Shown here: in pieces, positions 27,037 through 35,023 of the stretch
Position numbering within the stretch: position 1 is the stretch's first letter
Layout of the letters: each line of letters begins with the position of its first letter
Source: Alphaproteobacteria bacterium
GTDB lineage: Bacteria > Pseudomonadota > Alphaproteobacteria > Micropepsales > Micropepsaceae
DNA length: 42,838 nucleotides
NCBI GenBank assembly: GCA_015654635.1
Contig: JAATGP010000029.1
Location: forward strand, 1 to 42,838
Direction of reading: 5' to 3'
Program-made: the position numbers and the translations under genes
Notes under the pieces: generated by a model
Databases searched by the model: none
Seen by the model: the letters and a program-made list of their open reading frames with translations, nothing else
What the model was told of the DNA's origin: nothing

Positions 27037-27336
27037 ATGACTGCCAAAGCTGAACGTAAAGAAAACCCGATCTCGATGCGCCTTCCTGTCTCTGACATCG
27101 CGATGATCGATCGCGCTGCCGGGTTGCGCGGCCGATCCCGCACGGACTTCATGCGCGACGCTGCGGTGCGTGCGGCCGAGGAGGTGCTGTTGGAAAATCC
27201 GCTGATTCGTATGAGCGCCAAGGGCTTTGCGGAATTCCTCAAGGTTCTTTCGGCACCGGCAGCGCCGGTCTCTGAGATGGTAGAACTTGCCAAACGACCC
27301 GCTCCTTGGGAGCCGGGTTATGTCACAAAACGCTGA
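27037..27336 (+). CDS. DUF1778 antitoxin (TacA-like)
   Basis: This 99-residue protein has an N-terminal ribbon-helix-helix region (NPISMRLPVSDIAMIDRAAG) and the RSRTDFMRDAAVRAAEEVL helix typical of DUF1778 antitoxins. The C-terminal tail, which in such systems masks the toxin's active site, is rich in Pro, Ala and Glu. It binds DNA as a dimer and is expected to repress its own operon together with the toxin. AAGAGGTG precedes ATG 27037. The GNAT toxin follows three bases after the stop, in the same frame. Confidence 0.85.
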   Translation: MTAKAERKENPISMRLPVSDIAMIDRAAGLRGRSRTDFMRDAAVRAAEEVLLENPLIRMSAKGFAEFLKVLSAPAAPVSEMVELAKRPAPWEPGYVTKR

Positions 27337-27339
27337 ATC

Positions 27340-27849
27340 TTGGCGCTCTCGTCGCCCGAGGCGTTAACGGCAGAGCACGAGGTTTCCGAGTTCTCTTGCG
27401 GAAAGCCGACACTTGATCGTTGGCTTAAGACGAGGGCGCTCTTCAATCAGGAGAAGGGCTTCACCGCTGTCATGGTGGTTCATGAGGCGAGGCGGGTCGT
27501 TGGGTACTACGGCCTGGCACCGACCGCCATCGTTCCGAGCGTGCTGCCGCGCGCTATCCGCACCGGCCAGCCGCCAGATCCGGTTCCCTGTCTTCTGCTC
27601 GGTCAGCTTGCGACAGACATTAGCTGGGCCGGACACGGCATCGGAACCGGTCTCATCAAACATGCGCTGGAACGTTGCGTGACGGCTGCCGCCCTCGTCG
27701 GCGGCCGGGCGCTTTTGGTCAACGCAGTGGATGCAGAAGCGGCTGCCTTTTGGCGGCGGCGAGGCTTTGTGCCGTCCAAAGATGAACCGCTGGTGTTGTT
27801 TCGTTCGATCGCCGCCATTGCCGCCTCACTCGCCCAAGCGAATAAATAA
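27340..27849 (+). CDS. GNAT-family acetyltransferase toxin (TacT-like)
   Basis: The 169-residue protein begins LSSPEALTAEHEVSEFSCGK as TacT-type toxins do. It contains GYYGLAPTAI, LLLGQLATDISWAGHGIGTG (the acetyl-CoA pyrophosphate loop) and AFWRRRGFVPS near the end. Related toxins acetylate aminoacyl-tRNA and stop translation. The only suitable start is TTG at 27340, three bases past the antitoxin stop, so toxin output is probably kept low by a weak start and coupling. The pair lies at the left edge of the mobile-DNA region. Confidence 0.84.
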   Translation: MALSSPEALTAEHEVSEFSCGKPTLDRWLKTRALFNQEKGFTAVMVVHEARRVVGYYGLAPTAIVPSVLPRAIRTGQPPDPVPCLLLGQLATDISWAGHGIGTGLIKHALERCVTAAALVGGRALLVNAVDAEAAAFWRRRGFVPSKDEPLVLFRSIAAIAASLAQANK

Positions 27850-28246
27850 TTATTCATTCGCCGTCAGGTATCGGAATCGCTTCGTGTTCCAGAAACGTCA
27901 GCAACGACTGACGCTACTTGGCGGCCACGAATTACAAATTCGGCAAAGACGGAATTGTTTTCTCTGAGGCCCCGCGAACTGATGCCACTAAATGGGTGCT
28001 CTTTTCGACGGGATTGTCGATTCTGCACCATATCTGGGGCCGCAGCGACGTAGCCGGTTTCGTCGATATATAATGGATATTTCTTCATAGGCTCCGCGTT
28101 TGCGGACACGTCTAACTTTTGCCATCAAAGGTCGCTCGTTAGACGGGTGTTGGTCTTGCGCAGAAAAATTACGTGCAAAGAATATCTGCCGTTGCTAAGT
28201 CGGGCGCGACACAAGAGGGAAACTCAGAGGGGAATGATTGTGAGAA
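27850..28246. other. Region between toxin and DUF2285 genes; no convincing gene
   Basis: A minus-strand frame (28109-27864, with an internal start giving MKKYPLYIDETGYVAAAPDM) could encode about 75 residues, but I recognise no family. Many stops occur in the other frames. Given its position, it may be decayed integrative-element DNA. Confidence 0.35.
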
Positions 28247-28252
28247 GTGCGT

Positions 28253-29059
28253 ATGAAACTCGTCGTCCAAACGATCCAAGACCCCGTTCGCAATTCGTGT
28301 TGGCCAGATCAGGCGAGCTATCGTTGGATGTCTGCTTTACCCCATCTTGCGTGGGCGTGGGAGTTTCTGCGGCGTAATACTGGGTATCGGAGCGCCTATA
28401 AAAACGCAGTCGCCGATAGCTCGATCGGAACCCCGCCCGAGAACAACACTGCTCGTCAATTTGGGTTGCTGCGATTTGAAAACCCGGATCGAGATGCGCT
28501 GGTCGCGAATGTGTTTTGGCGCATAACGGATTGCCACGAGGTGTTGCCACTCGCAGCCTCTGCTATGGGCGAAGGTACTGCATCCGGCACGCTCAATCTG
28601 GAAAACCTGCAATGTCGTACGACGGTATGTCCGCCTGATGCGCAATCCCGGCAAGACGTGCTACTCGCGCAGGATGGGCGCTCGCTGCAACTCGCCGTAT
28701 TTGGCGATACGCCTCTTGCGGAAGCACTGCTCGTCACACCGGTGCTGCCGTCACCGGCCCGTACTGATAGACGGTTGCGGGCCGTCCGCCGCCTTGCGGA
28801 CCTCGTCAAGCATGGTTGGCTGCGACCATTCCTCTATCCGCGCGAACGCCGCGCCAACCGGTTGGTCCATGTCGTCCAGGCGCTCGATGGTTGGCAGGCC
28901 GACGCATCACACCGCGATATCGGCATCGCTCTATTCGGTGAAGCCCGCATTGAGCGCGATTGGACCGATCCCCGCGATCATTTGCGCGACCAAGTGCGCC
29001 GCGCGATCCGCCACGGGCGTGATTTAATGGCGCACGGATATCGGCGGTTTCTGAAGTAA
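28253..29059 (+). CDS. DUF6499-DUF2285 protein, FseA-like activator of integrative element transfer
   Basis: The protein (268 residues from ATG 28253; GTG 28247 is also possible) opens with a DUF6499-type segment, YRWMSALPHLAWAWEFLRRN. It ends with a DUF2285 domain from about residue 175: RRLADLVKHGWLRPFLYPRE, then LVHVVQALDGWQADASHRDI and VRRAIRHGRDLMAHGYRRFL. DUF2285 is a helix-turn-helix variant. In the Mesorhizobium symbiosis element, FseA (an activator of excision and transfer genes) has this arrangement but is made by ribosomal frameshifting. Here both domains are in one continuous frame. With the trbG and DUF2274 remnants nearby, it marks the remains of an integrative conjugative element. 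Confidence 0.75.
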   Translation: MKLVVQTIQDPVRNSCWPDQASYRWMSALPHLAWAWEFLRRNTGYRSAYKNAVADSSIGTPPENNTARQFGLLRFENPDRDALVANVFWRITDCHEVLPLAASAMGEGTASGTLNLENLQCRTTVCPPDAQSRQDVLLAQDGRSLQLAVFGDTPLAEALLVTPVLPSPARTDRRLRAVRRLADLVKHGWLRPFLYPRERRANRLVHVVQALDGWQADASHRDIGIALFGEARIERDWTDPRDHLRDQVRRAIRHGRDLMAHGYRRFLK

Positions 29060-29370
29060 CTGGCGGACAAAATCCACCTGTGACACATAGTCGGCAAAAA
29101 AGCAGCTGTAGCCATTCGGGTCGGCTGATACTGGTCCAACTAAAGTGCCAATATTGTGTTGAGGCTGCGTAAGGCGGGATCGGACTAAATCGATGCTGTA
29201 CACTTCAGTAGTTCAGTAGCAATCACCCGTTTGCTTATAACTCGATTTTTTGTACAAACAGGGCATGGGGAGAGTATTCGCGGTGATGTCCGCCTAGCCA
29301 CCAACCGCTTAATTCTTTCATACTGGAAACACTTTCAAATCCCAATGCGATTTCCCGACTGCGCAGCGCC
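29060..29370. other. Intergenic stretch, nothing recognised
   Basis: AT-richer than its neighbours and without a coding frame of note. No clear tRNA, attachment site or hairpin was found. The genes usually found behind DUF2285 activators in such elements are absent. Confidence 0.4.
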
Positions 29371-31548
29371 TCAAGGAGCCGGATATTTCATGTTCAGCTG
29401 ATCGAAGAGGAAGCTCAGTTCGTCGGTGGTCTGGCTGATGCGCTCGTCCAGCGAGCTACCGATGCCGTGGCCGCTGGTTTTGCTCGTGCGCAGCAGGATG
29501 GGGTTCTTCGAAGACGTCGCGGCCTGTAGTGCCGCGGTGAATTTGCGCGAATGCATCGGATTGACGCGGCCATCATTGGCGCCCGTCAGCATCAGCACCG
29601 CCGGATAGGCGGTGCCCTTCACAACACGATGATAGGGCGAATAGGCATAGAGCGCCTTGAACTCTGCCGCGTTCTTCACGGTTCCGTACTCTGTGGTGTT
29701 GAACGCGCCATTGGGGTCAAGCTCCGAGCGCGCCATGTCGTAGATGCCCACCGCCGACACGACCGCGCGTGCCAGGCCCGGATGCTGGGTGATCTCGGCG
29801 CCCATCAGCAGCCCGCCATTGGAACCGCCCAGCAGCGAGAGCTTGCCGTGTGCGGTATAATGCTGATCGATCAGATATTGTCCGGCACCCGCGAAGTCGT
29901 CGAAGACATTCTGCTTCTTGGTCAGCATGCCGTTCTGGTGCCAGCTTTCGCCATATTCCGAGCCACCGCGGATATTGGCGATGGCGTAGATGCCGCCCGC
30001 GTCGAGCCACAGCCGCACCGTCGGCCCCGCAAAATTAGGTGACTGGCTGATGCCATAGCCGCCATAGCCGTAGAGCAGCACGGGATGCGAACCGTCGAGT
30101 CTGGCACCCTTTTTGATGATGACATTGATCGGCACTTTGGTGCCGTCCTTGGAGGGCGCGAACAGGCGGCGGACTTCGGTATCAGCGAAGGAGATCGGGG
30201 AGGTCTGTTTCAGCGCCGTGTCTGCGGTCTTGCCGGTCGCCGGATTCCAGCGCGCGTAATAGCGCGGCCGCAGATAGGTCGAAACCGCATAGAGTACATC
30301 GCCATTCGCCAAGCCTTCGATCTCGGTGTTGGATGCGATCTCGGGCAGCGGCAGCTTGCCTAGCGGTTTGCCGTTCAGATCGAACACCCGCACTTGCAAA
30401 GGGCCACCAATAATGTCGCGCACGAACAAATGATGGGCGTCGAAATCGAGGTCGGACTCATTCTGTTCCGCGCCACCCGACAGGATGGCGACGCCGCTTT
30501 GCGGCACGATGGTTGGTGCGTCGGCTAGCGCGCCCCTAGCGAAGGGCGGCTTCAGCTTCTTCACGCTGCCGTTGGGCGATTCCTTGCGACTGATGGCATA
30601 GATGCCGTCGTCCGGACCGATGGTGGCGTAGACCAGCTTGTCGGCATAGGTGGCGACCTGAACCGGCGCGGCGCCTTGCTTCAGGACATAGAATGCCCAG
30701 ATCCCCCCATCACCGCGCTGGACCATTGCCATGATGGCGGGCCGATTGAAGCGGTTGTCGAGGAAGATTTCCGATACCCGTTCCAGGCCATCCTTGCTTC
30801 CCAGCACCAGCTTGTCGGATTTCACCTCAGTGCCGAGGACGTGGAAATAGACCTGCAGATGGAAATGCCGTTCGGCTTCCGGCGCTTCGGCGCCGGGATA
30901 GCGCGTGTACCAGAAGCCTTTTCCATCGGCGCTCCACGCCATGCTGCCGCCCGCGGTGGGATACTGCACCCGGTCGATTGGCTCGCCGACTTCTTTGCCG
31001 GTGGCGACATCGAAGACATGCAACGTACCGTCCTCGCTGCCGTTCTTGGACAAGGACACGCCAATCTTGCTGCCATCACCCGACGGCACGAACCAGTCGA
31101 TGGCGGTCAGGCCCTTGGCGTCCAACCTGTTGGGATCGAGCAGCGTCTTGCGGCTGGCCGGATCGGCGCTGGCATTCATTGTCACCAGCAACGGCTGCTG
31201 TTTGGCGGGATCGTAGTAGTGCGCGAACACCAGACTGCCACGGGCGAGCAGCTCGTAATAAGCGGGCGAGGACGCCTTGATCAGCTTGGTCAGGCGGTCT
31301 TTCACCGCGGCGCGGTCGGGCAGAGCGTCAAGGTAGCCGCGGGTGCGAATGTTCTGCGCATCGCTCCAGGCATCGACTTTTGGATCGGCGGCATTTTCTA
31401 GCCAACGATAAGGATCGGCGACCTTCACGCCCTGCACTGTGTCGACCGCGTTGCCGGCCGGAGTGGCGGGCGGCGGAAGCGGCACGGCCAGCGCGGCAGT
31501 CACCGACAGGCTGGCGACCAGCGCCGCGTTACGCAAAGCCGATTTCAT
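29371..31548 (-). CDS. Prolyl oligopeptidase family serine peptidase (S9A), secreted
   Basis: This 725-residue protein has a signal peptide of about 20 residues (MKSALRNAALVASLSVTAAL). A seven-bladed propeller region and a C-terminal alpha/beta-hydrolase domain follow. The catalytic triad is visible: Ser576 in LLGGSNGGLL, Asp659 in GANDGRV, and His694 in SGHGIGSSLDE. YGYGGYG and NIRGGSEYGE are conserved loops of the S9A group. It would cleave short proline-containing peptides in the periplasm. GGAGATATC precedes ATG 31548. The gene is intact although wrecked mobile genes lie on both sides, so it may be cargo of the former element. Confidence 0.9.
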   Translation of the reverse strand: MKSALRNAALVASLSVTAALAVPLPPPATPAGNAVDTVQGVKVADPYRWLENAADPKVDAWSDAQNIRTRGYLDALPDRAAVKDRLTKLIKASSPAYYELLARGSLVFAHYYDPAKQQPLLVTMNASADPASRKTLLDPNRLDAKGLTAIDWFVPSGDGSKIGVSLSKNGSEDGTLHVFDVATGKEVGEPIDRVQYPTAGGSMAWSADGKGFWYTRYPGAEAPEAERHFHLQVYFHVLGTEVKSDKLVLGSKDGLERVSEIFLDNRFNRPAIMAMVQRGDGGIWAFYVLKQGAAPVQVATYADKLVYATIGPDDGIYAISRKESPNGSVKKLKPPFARGALADAPTIVPQSGVAILSGGAEQNESDLDFDAHHLFVRDIIGGPLQVRVFDLNGKPLGKLPLPEIASNTEIEGLANGDVLYAVSTYLRPRYYARWNPATGKTADTALKQTSPISFADTEVRRLFAPSKDGTKVPINVIIKKGARLDGSHPVLLYGYGGYGISQSPNFAGPTVRLWLDAGGIYAIANIRGGSEYGESWHQNGMLTKKQNVFDDFAGAGQYLIDQHYTAHGKLSLLGGSNGGLLMGAEITQHPGLARAVVSAVGIYDMARSELDPNGAFNTTEYGTVKNAAEFKALYAYSPYHRVVKGTAYPAVLMLTGANDGRVNPMHSRKFTAALQAATSSKNPILLRTSKTSGHGIGSSLDERISQTTDELSFLFDQLNMKYPAP

Positions 31549-31739
31549 GAGATATCTCCAGCCTTTGGATTGTGCAATCTGTGGCGAAAAACCCATGGTT
31601 GTCAAATCGCATCCAATTGCGATCCCGGTTTCACGCCGAGCTGAGCACCGGTTGGTGGAAGGGTTAAGGGCGTACAGACATCGTCCGCGCGTGAGATTTA
31701 ATTATACATCGCCCCATGATCTGAGTATGTCTGAGCTGT

Positions 31740-32455
31740 TTAGCGTTTGTTGTGCTTGGGGTGACGCGTGGTAGCTTCTACGCTTGGCTGACGCGACCAC
31801 GCAGCCGGAGTAACGAGAAATTGGATGCCAAGGTGTAAGCGAGCTTTCTTGTCGATGATCTGACCTATGGCGCGGCGGATGTGGCGCGACCTGATCGAGG
31901 TCGGGGCCAGTCGTGGCCTGCATCGCGTTTAGCGATTGATGTACAGCTGAGGCTTAAAGGCTCGTCTGCGATGCACCGCCTGCCGCCTGATTTGGGTGAG
32001 CGACATGTCGGTGTCGCCGTGCCCAACGTGCTTGATCGCACCTTCGAAGCCGACGCCCCAAAAGGCAAATGGATTGCCGATTTCAGCTATATCTTGACAG
32101 CGGAAGGCTGGTTGTATGTCGCGGCGGTGATCGATCTGCAGTCGCGCCGGATGGTCGGTTGGTCGATGAGCGCCGCCATGACGATCTAACTTGTCAACGA
32201 TGCGCTGATGATGGCGATTTGGAGATGGGGCAAATCGAACGCTTTGCTGCAGCACTCCAAACGCCGCAGTCAGTGCATTGGCAAATAATTCTAGCGGCTG
32301 ATGGCCGATCACGGTATCACATACTCAATGAGCCGTTTGGGCAATTGCTGGTATAACGCGGCAATGGAGTGCTTCTTCTCTTCGCTGAAGACCGAGCGCA
32401 GGACGAACAAAACGTATCGGACAAGAGACGAGGCCAATGGGTTGATTGACCTTGA
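31740..32455 (+). pseudogene. IS3-family (IS407-like) orfB transposase remnant
   Basis: Pieces of an orfB transposase appear in several frames and with stops. They are VLGVTRGSFYAWLTRPRSRS, LTYGARRMWRDLIEVGASRG, NVLDRTFEADAPKGKWIADF followed by SYILTAEGWLYVAAVIDLQS and RRMVGWSMSAAMT, and finally MADHGITYSMSRLGNCWYNA followed by AMECFFSSLKTE. The first Asp (WIADF) and the Glu (AMECFF) of the DDE triad can be seen; the middle Asp region is destroyed. No orfA was found upstream. The copy is old and inactive. Confidence 0.75.
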
Positions 32456-32660
32456 CCGTGATTACGTCGGGCCGCCAGCCCGGAGGAGAGAGCGGAACTC
32501 CGGGCTTGTTGCTCATCTAGCATTACAGTTGTGCCGCGTGATGACGCGCCTTCGCTGGTCGTCGCAATTTTCCACGAACGCATGGATCTGATGGTACGGC
32601 TGGCCGACCGGCCGAAATAAGCAGCGCGTCAGCGAAGGGATGCGGGATCACCTCCATCGC

Positions 32661-32881
32661 TCAGCTCCCCGCCGAGGCGCCCTTGCGGGCCTTGACGAAT
32701 ACCTTGTCGCCAGCAAGGAAGCTCTTGAGCATCGAGGGTAAGAGGTGGCCAGCTCGGCTTTATCGCCATAGGTCTTATTGTAAAGCGCGGTGTAGTCGGC
32801 CAGCGCACGGGCAAGGTCCGGCGTCACGGTGAAGCCGATCTTGATGGGCGTGCGATCGGGGAGCTTGGCAATCCTGAGCAT
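32661..32881 (-). pseudogene. DUF2274 protein (end of trb conjugation operon), frameshifted
   Basis: From ATG 32881 the frame reads LRIAKLPDRTPIKIGFTVTP and ALADYTALYNKTYGDKAELA, then shifts near 32750. It continues as LLPSMLKSFLAGDKVFVKAR and ends at TGA 32661-32663. DUF2274 genes normally follow trbI at the end of trb operons in alphaproteobacterial integrative elements. Here the gene lies only 29 bases from the start of a deleted trbI. Confidence 0.68.
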
Positions 32882-32906
32882 GCGGCATGGGAATCGGGCG
32901 CGTCGG

Positions 32907-33440
32907 TCACGGCCGTGCCCTCCCATCCTGCGCGCCATCGGTGCGCGTGATGCGCACGATCTGCTGCGGCTTCTCGCCAAGGCGGAGTTCCGCCGCGGCG
33001 AATAGGCGATCGACAATGTAGTGATGACCGCTGACGCGATAGTTGACGAACTGGCTGTCGCCCGAGGCGCCGACGACGAAAGGTGGCGGGGCTTCACCCT
33101 GGTCGAGGCGTGCGGGGAACTCGATATAGACCTTGTTGCCGTCATCCCAGGGGCGCACCGGGCGTCACGGTGGATTGTCGCTGGTGATCGCGTAGCGGAA
33201 CTTCAGATTGGCGAGCGCAACGCCTTCGGCGACAGGCTTTGCCGCTTCGGCTTGCTGGTTCTGCCGGCGCAGCGCAACAAGCTGATTCTGCGGATGGGTC
33301 CATGAGATTGCGGCCATGGCGGTACGATCGGTGCTCTCCAGCGCCAGATGATCGGCGCGGCGGGTTCTTCGTCTCGACTGTCGGTCGAGACAAAGCGGTG
33401 GTACGAGAGTATATCCGCCACTAAGAGGAAGAAGACCAAC
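32907..33440 (-). pseudogene. trbG: TrbG/VirB9-like conjugal transfer protein, decayed
   Basis: The minus strand shows the C-terminal half of TrbG: LALESTDRTAMAAISWTHPQ, then EGVALANLKFRYAITSDNPP, a TGA at about 33171-33173 where relatives have Trp, then DDGNKVYIEFPARLDQGEAP and LFAAAELRLGEKPQQIVRIT. TrbG is an outer-membrane-side component of Trb-type type IV secretion systems. The first half is missing and the region above 33320 is scrambled. Behind its stop, trbI is reduced to about nine codons (from GTG 32910) fused to the DUF2274 start, showing an internal deletion. Confidence 0.75.
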
Positions 33441-33465
33441 GTCTGGAGCAGATGAACCTATGGCG

Positions 33466-33563
33466 TTAAGCCGCCTTTAGGCGGCTCCAAACACCGGGGG
33501 CGCATTAGCGCGTCCTACCAGCCGCTTTGAGCGACTCTCTTCCTAAAGCCCCCGGCTTTGCCG
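33466..33563 (+). repeat. Hairpin-rich segment resembling the right end of an IS200/IS605-type element (split by ISAs1)
   Basis: The segment contains AGCCGCC-TTTA-GGCGGCT (33469-33486), a short GCGCATTAGCGC dyad, and the left half of a strong hairpin, CCCCCGGC-TTT-GCCGGGGG, whose right half is at 34549-34558, after the ISAs1 copy. Such serial hairpins resemble the 3' ends of IS200/IS605 and TnpB elements, where a guide RNA is encoded. No tnpB gene is present. This reading is tentative. Confidence 0.35.
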
Positions 33564-34543
33564 CAGGGGAATCGCATATGGGATTTTCGGGGTTGCGCGC
33601 GGTTTTGGGTTGGATTCTGAAGATATCTCCTGATTTGTTTGGAGATACTGATGACGCGTTTCGACGAGATCTTCAGCGACTTGCCCGATCCTCGGGCTGA
33701 CAGCGCCCGTCATGAACTGGTTGAGGTGCTGTTTATCGCCTTTTTGGCGACGTTGTGCGGGGCGACCTCGTGCAGCGACATGGAAGACTACGGGCTTGCG
33801 AAGGAGGCGCTTCTGCGTCAGGTGCTGGCGCTGGAGCACGGCATCCCCAGCCACGACACCTTCAGCCGCCTGTTCCGGATGCTCGATCCCAAGGCGTTCG
33901 AGGCATCCTTTCGAGAATTCATGGCGGTGTTTGGGGCGGCGGCCAAGCTGGGTAAGACCAAAGGTGTTGTGGCGATAGACGTAAGTCGCTGCGGGGCGCC
34001 TATGAGGCGGGCCAAAGTCATATGCCGCGCCTGATGGTGGCGGCTTGGCGCGCGCAAACCCGGATGGTCCTGGCCAACGTTCTGGCACAGAACAACGACG
34101 AAGCCGGGGCCGCGCTCAAGCTGATCGAATTGGTGGCCTTGAAGGGCTGTGGGGGCACCGCCGATGCGCTGCATTGCCATCGCAAGATGGTCGAGGCCAT
34201 TACCGGGCGCGGCGGCGATTACGTGTTGGCGGTCAAGGACAACCAGTCGGGCCTTCTGCGCGACGCCAAGGCCGCGCTGGTGTGCGGACCAAAAATACCG
34301 AACCGGCCAAGAGCATGGATAGCCGCCACGGTCGTAAGGAAAGTCGCACTGCACTCGTGACCTCTGCACAAGGCATGGCCGCCAAACACGCCTTCGCGGG
34401 ATTAAAAGCGGTGGCGAAAATTGTCTGTCGCCGCGGCAAAGATAAACCGATCGAGCGCTACTTCCTCCACGCCTCAAAATCAAACGGGCAGGATGGTACG
34501 ACAACTTCCTCTTCGAACTCATTCGCCATATGCGATAGCCCTG
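33564..34543 (+). mobile_element. ISAs1-family insertion sequence, truncated internally
   Basis: The ends are imperfect 18-base inverted repeats. The left end is CAGGGGAATCGCATATGG (33564-33581), and the right end is the complement of CAGGGCTATCGCATATGG (34526-34543). A 9-base duplication, GCTTTGCCG, lies at 33555-33563 and 34545-34553 (one extra base on the right). The copy is about 980 bp, shorter than usual for this family, because the end of the transposase gene is deleted. It sits in the loop region of a perfect hairpin. Confidence 0.75.
33651..34520 (+). pseudogene. ISAs1-family transposase, frameshifted and 3'-truncated
   Basis: From ATG 33651 the frame gives FDEIFSDLPDPRADSARHEL, ALLRQVLALEHGIPSHDTFS and AIDVSRCG, then shifts. 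It continues as LMVAAWRAQTRMVLANVLAQ and DALHCHRKMVEAITGRGGDY followed by VLAVKDNQ, and shifts again to AFAGLKAVAKIVCRRGKDKP. The last third, including the WSIENQLHW region, is absent. The element cannot move by itself. Confidence 0.8.
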
Positions 34544-34553
34544 AGCTTTGCCG

Positions 34554-34669
34554 GGGGATACTTACTTGAGTGGAAAAGGCAGTGGAACAAAAGTCGAAAT
34601 CGCATTGCCGCTGACGAAAAGGTGGCTGTGAGATTTCGAGCAGGGACCATGTACAGTCTTGACGTGCAA
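34554..34669. other. Short stretch between ISAs1 and the YqaA-like pseudogene
   Basis: It holds the right half of the split hairpin (GCCGGGGG, to about 34558) and otherwise no coding signal that I recognise. Confidence 0.35.
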
Positions 34670-34990
34670 GGATTGACGTGACCCGCAAACTTTGTGCATG
34701 GACCATATCGCTTGCCGGCCGCAAATCGGTGGAAATTTGGCTTGCGCTTATAGTGTTCGTAGAAAATTCTATTTTTCTAATGCCTGCCGATGTTCTCTGT
34801 GTGCCAATGGCCATCCAAACCAGAGAAGCTATCGTTACGCAGTGACGGCAACCGTCGCGTCTGTTGCCAGCGGAATTCCGGGATGGGCGCCTGGCTTTTT
34901 CCTTATGAAGCGATTGCGAGCCCGGTTTTGCCTTTTACGGTTCTTCCGACAATCTCTCTCCCTTCAAGTTAAGCAGATAAGCCGAGGCCC
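34670..34990 (+). pseudogene. YqaA/DedA-like membrane protein, frameshifted remnant
   Basis: Three frames give consecutive pieces of a YqaA-type (SNARE-associated/DedA) membrane protein. The first is TRKLCAWTISLAGRKSVEIW followed by LALIVFVENSIFLMPADVLC and VPMA. The second is YRYAVTATVASVASGIPGWA, and the third GAWLFPYEAIASPVLPF. The FVENSIFLMPADVL block corresponds to the FAESSxFPIPPDVLL signature of the family. At least two shifts and the loss of the second half make it inactive. It converges with mgtA. Confidence 0.62.
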
Positions 34991-35023
34991 TTCGTTTTCG
35001 GACAACTTCAAGCCAGATATTGG

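Noticed and set aside
29208..29219. GTAGTTCAGTAG as another motif copy.
   Set aside because: The second half does not match, no -10 box follows at 22-26 bases, and no suitable gene lies downstream.
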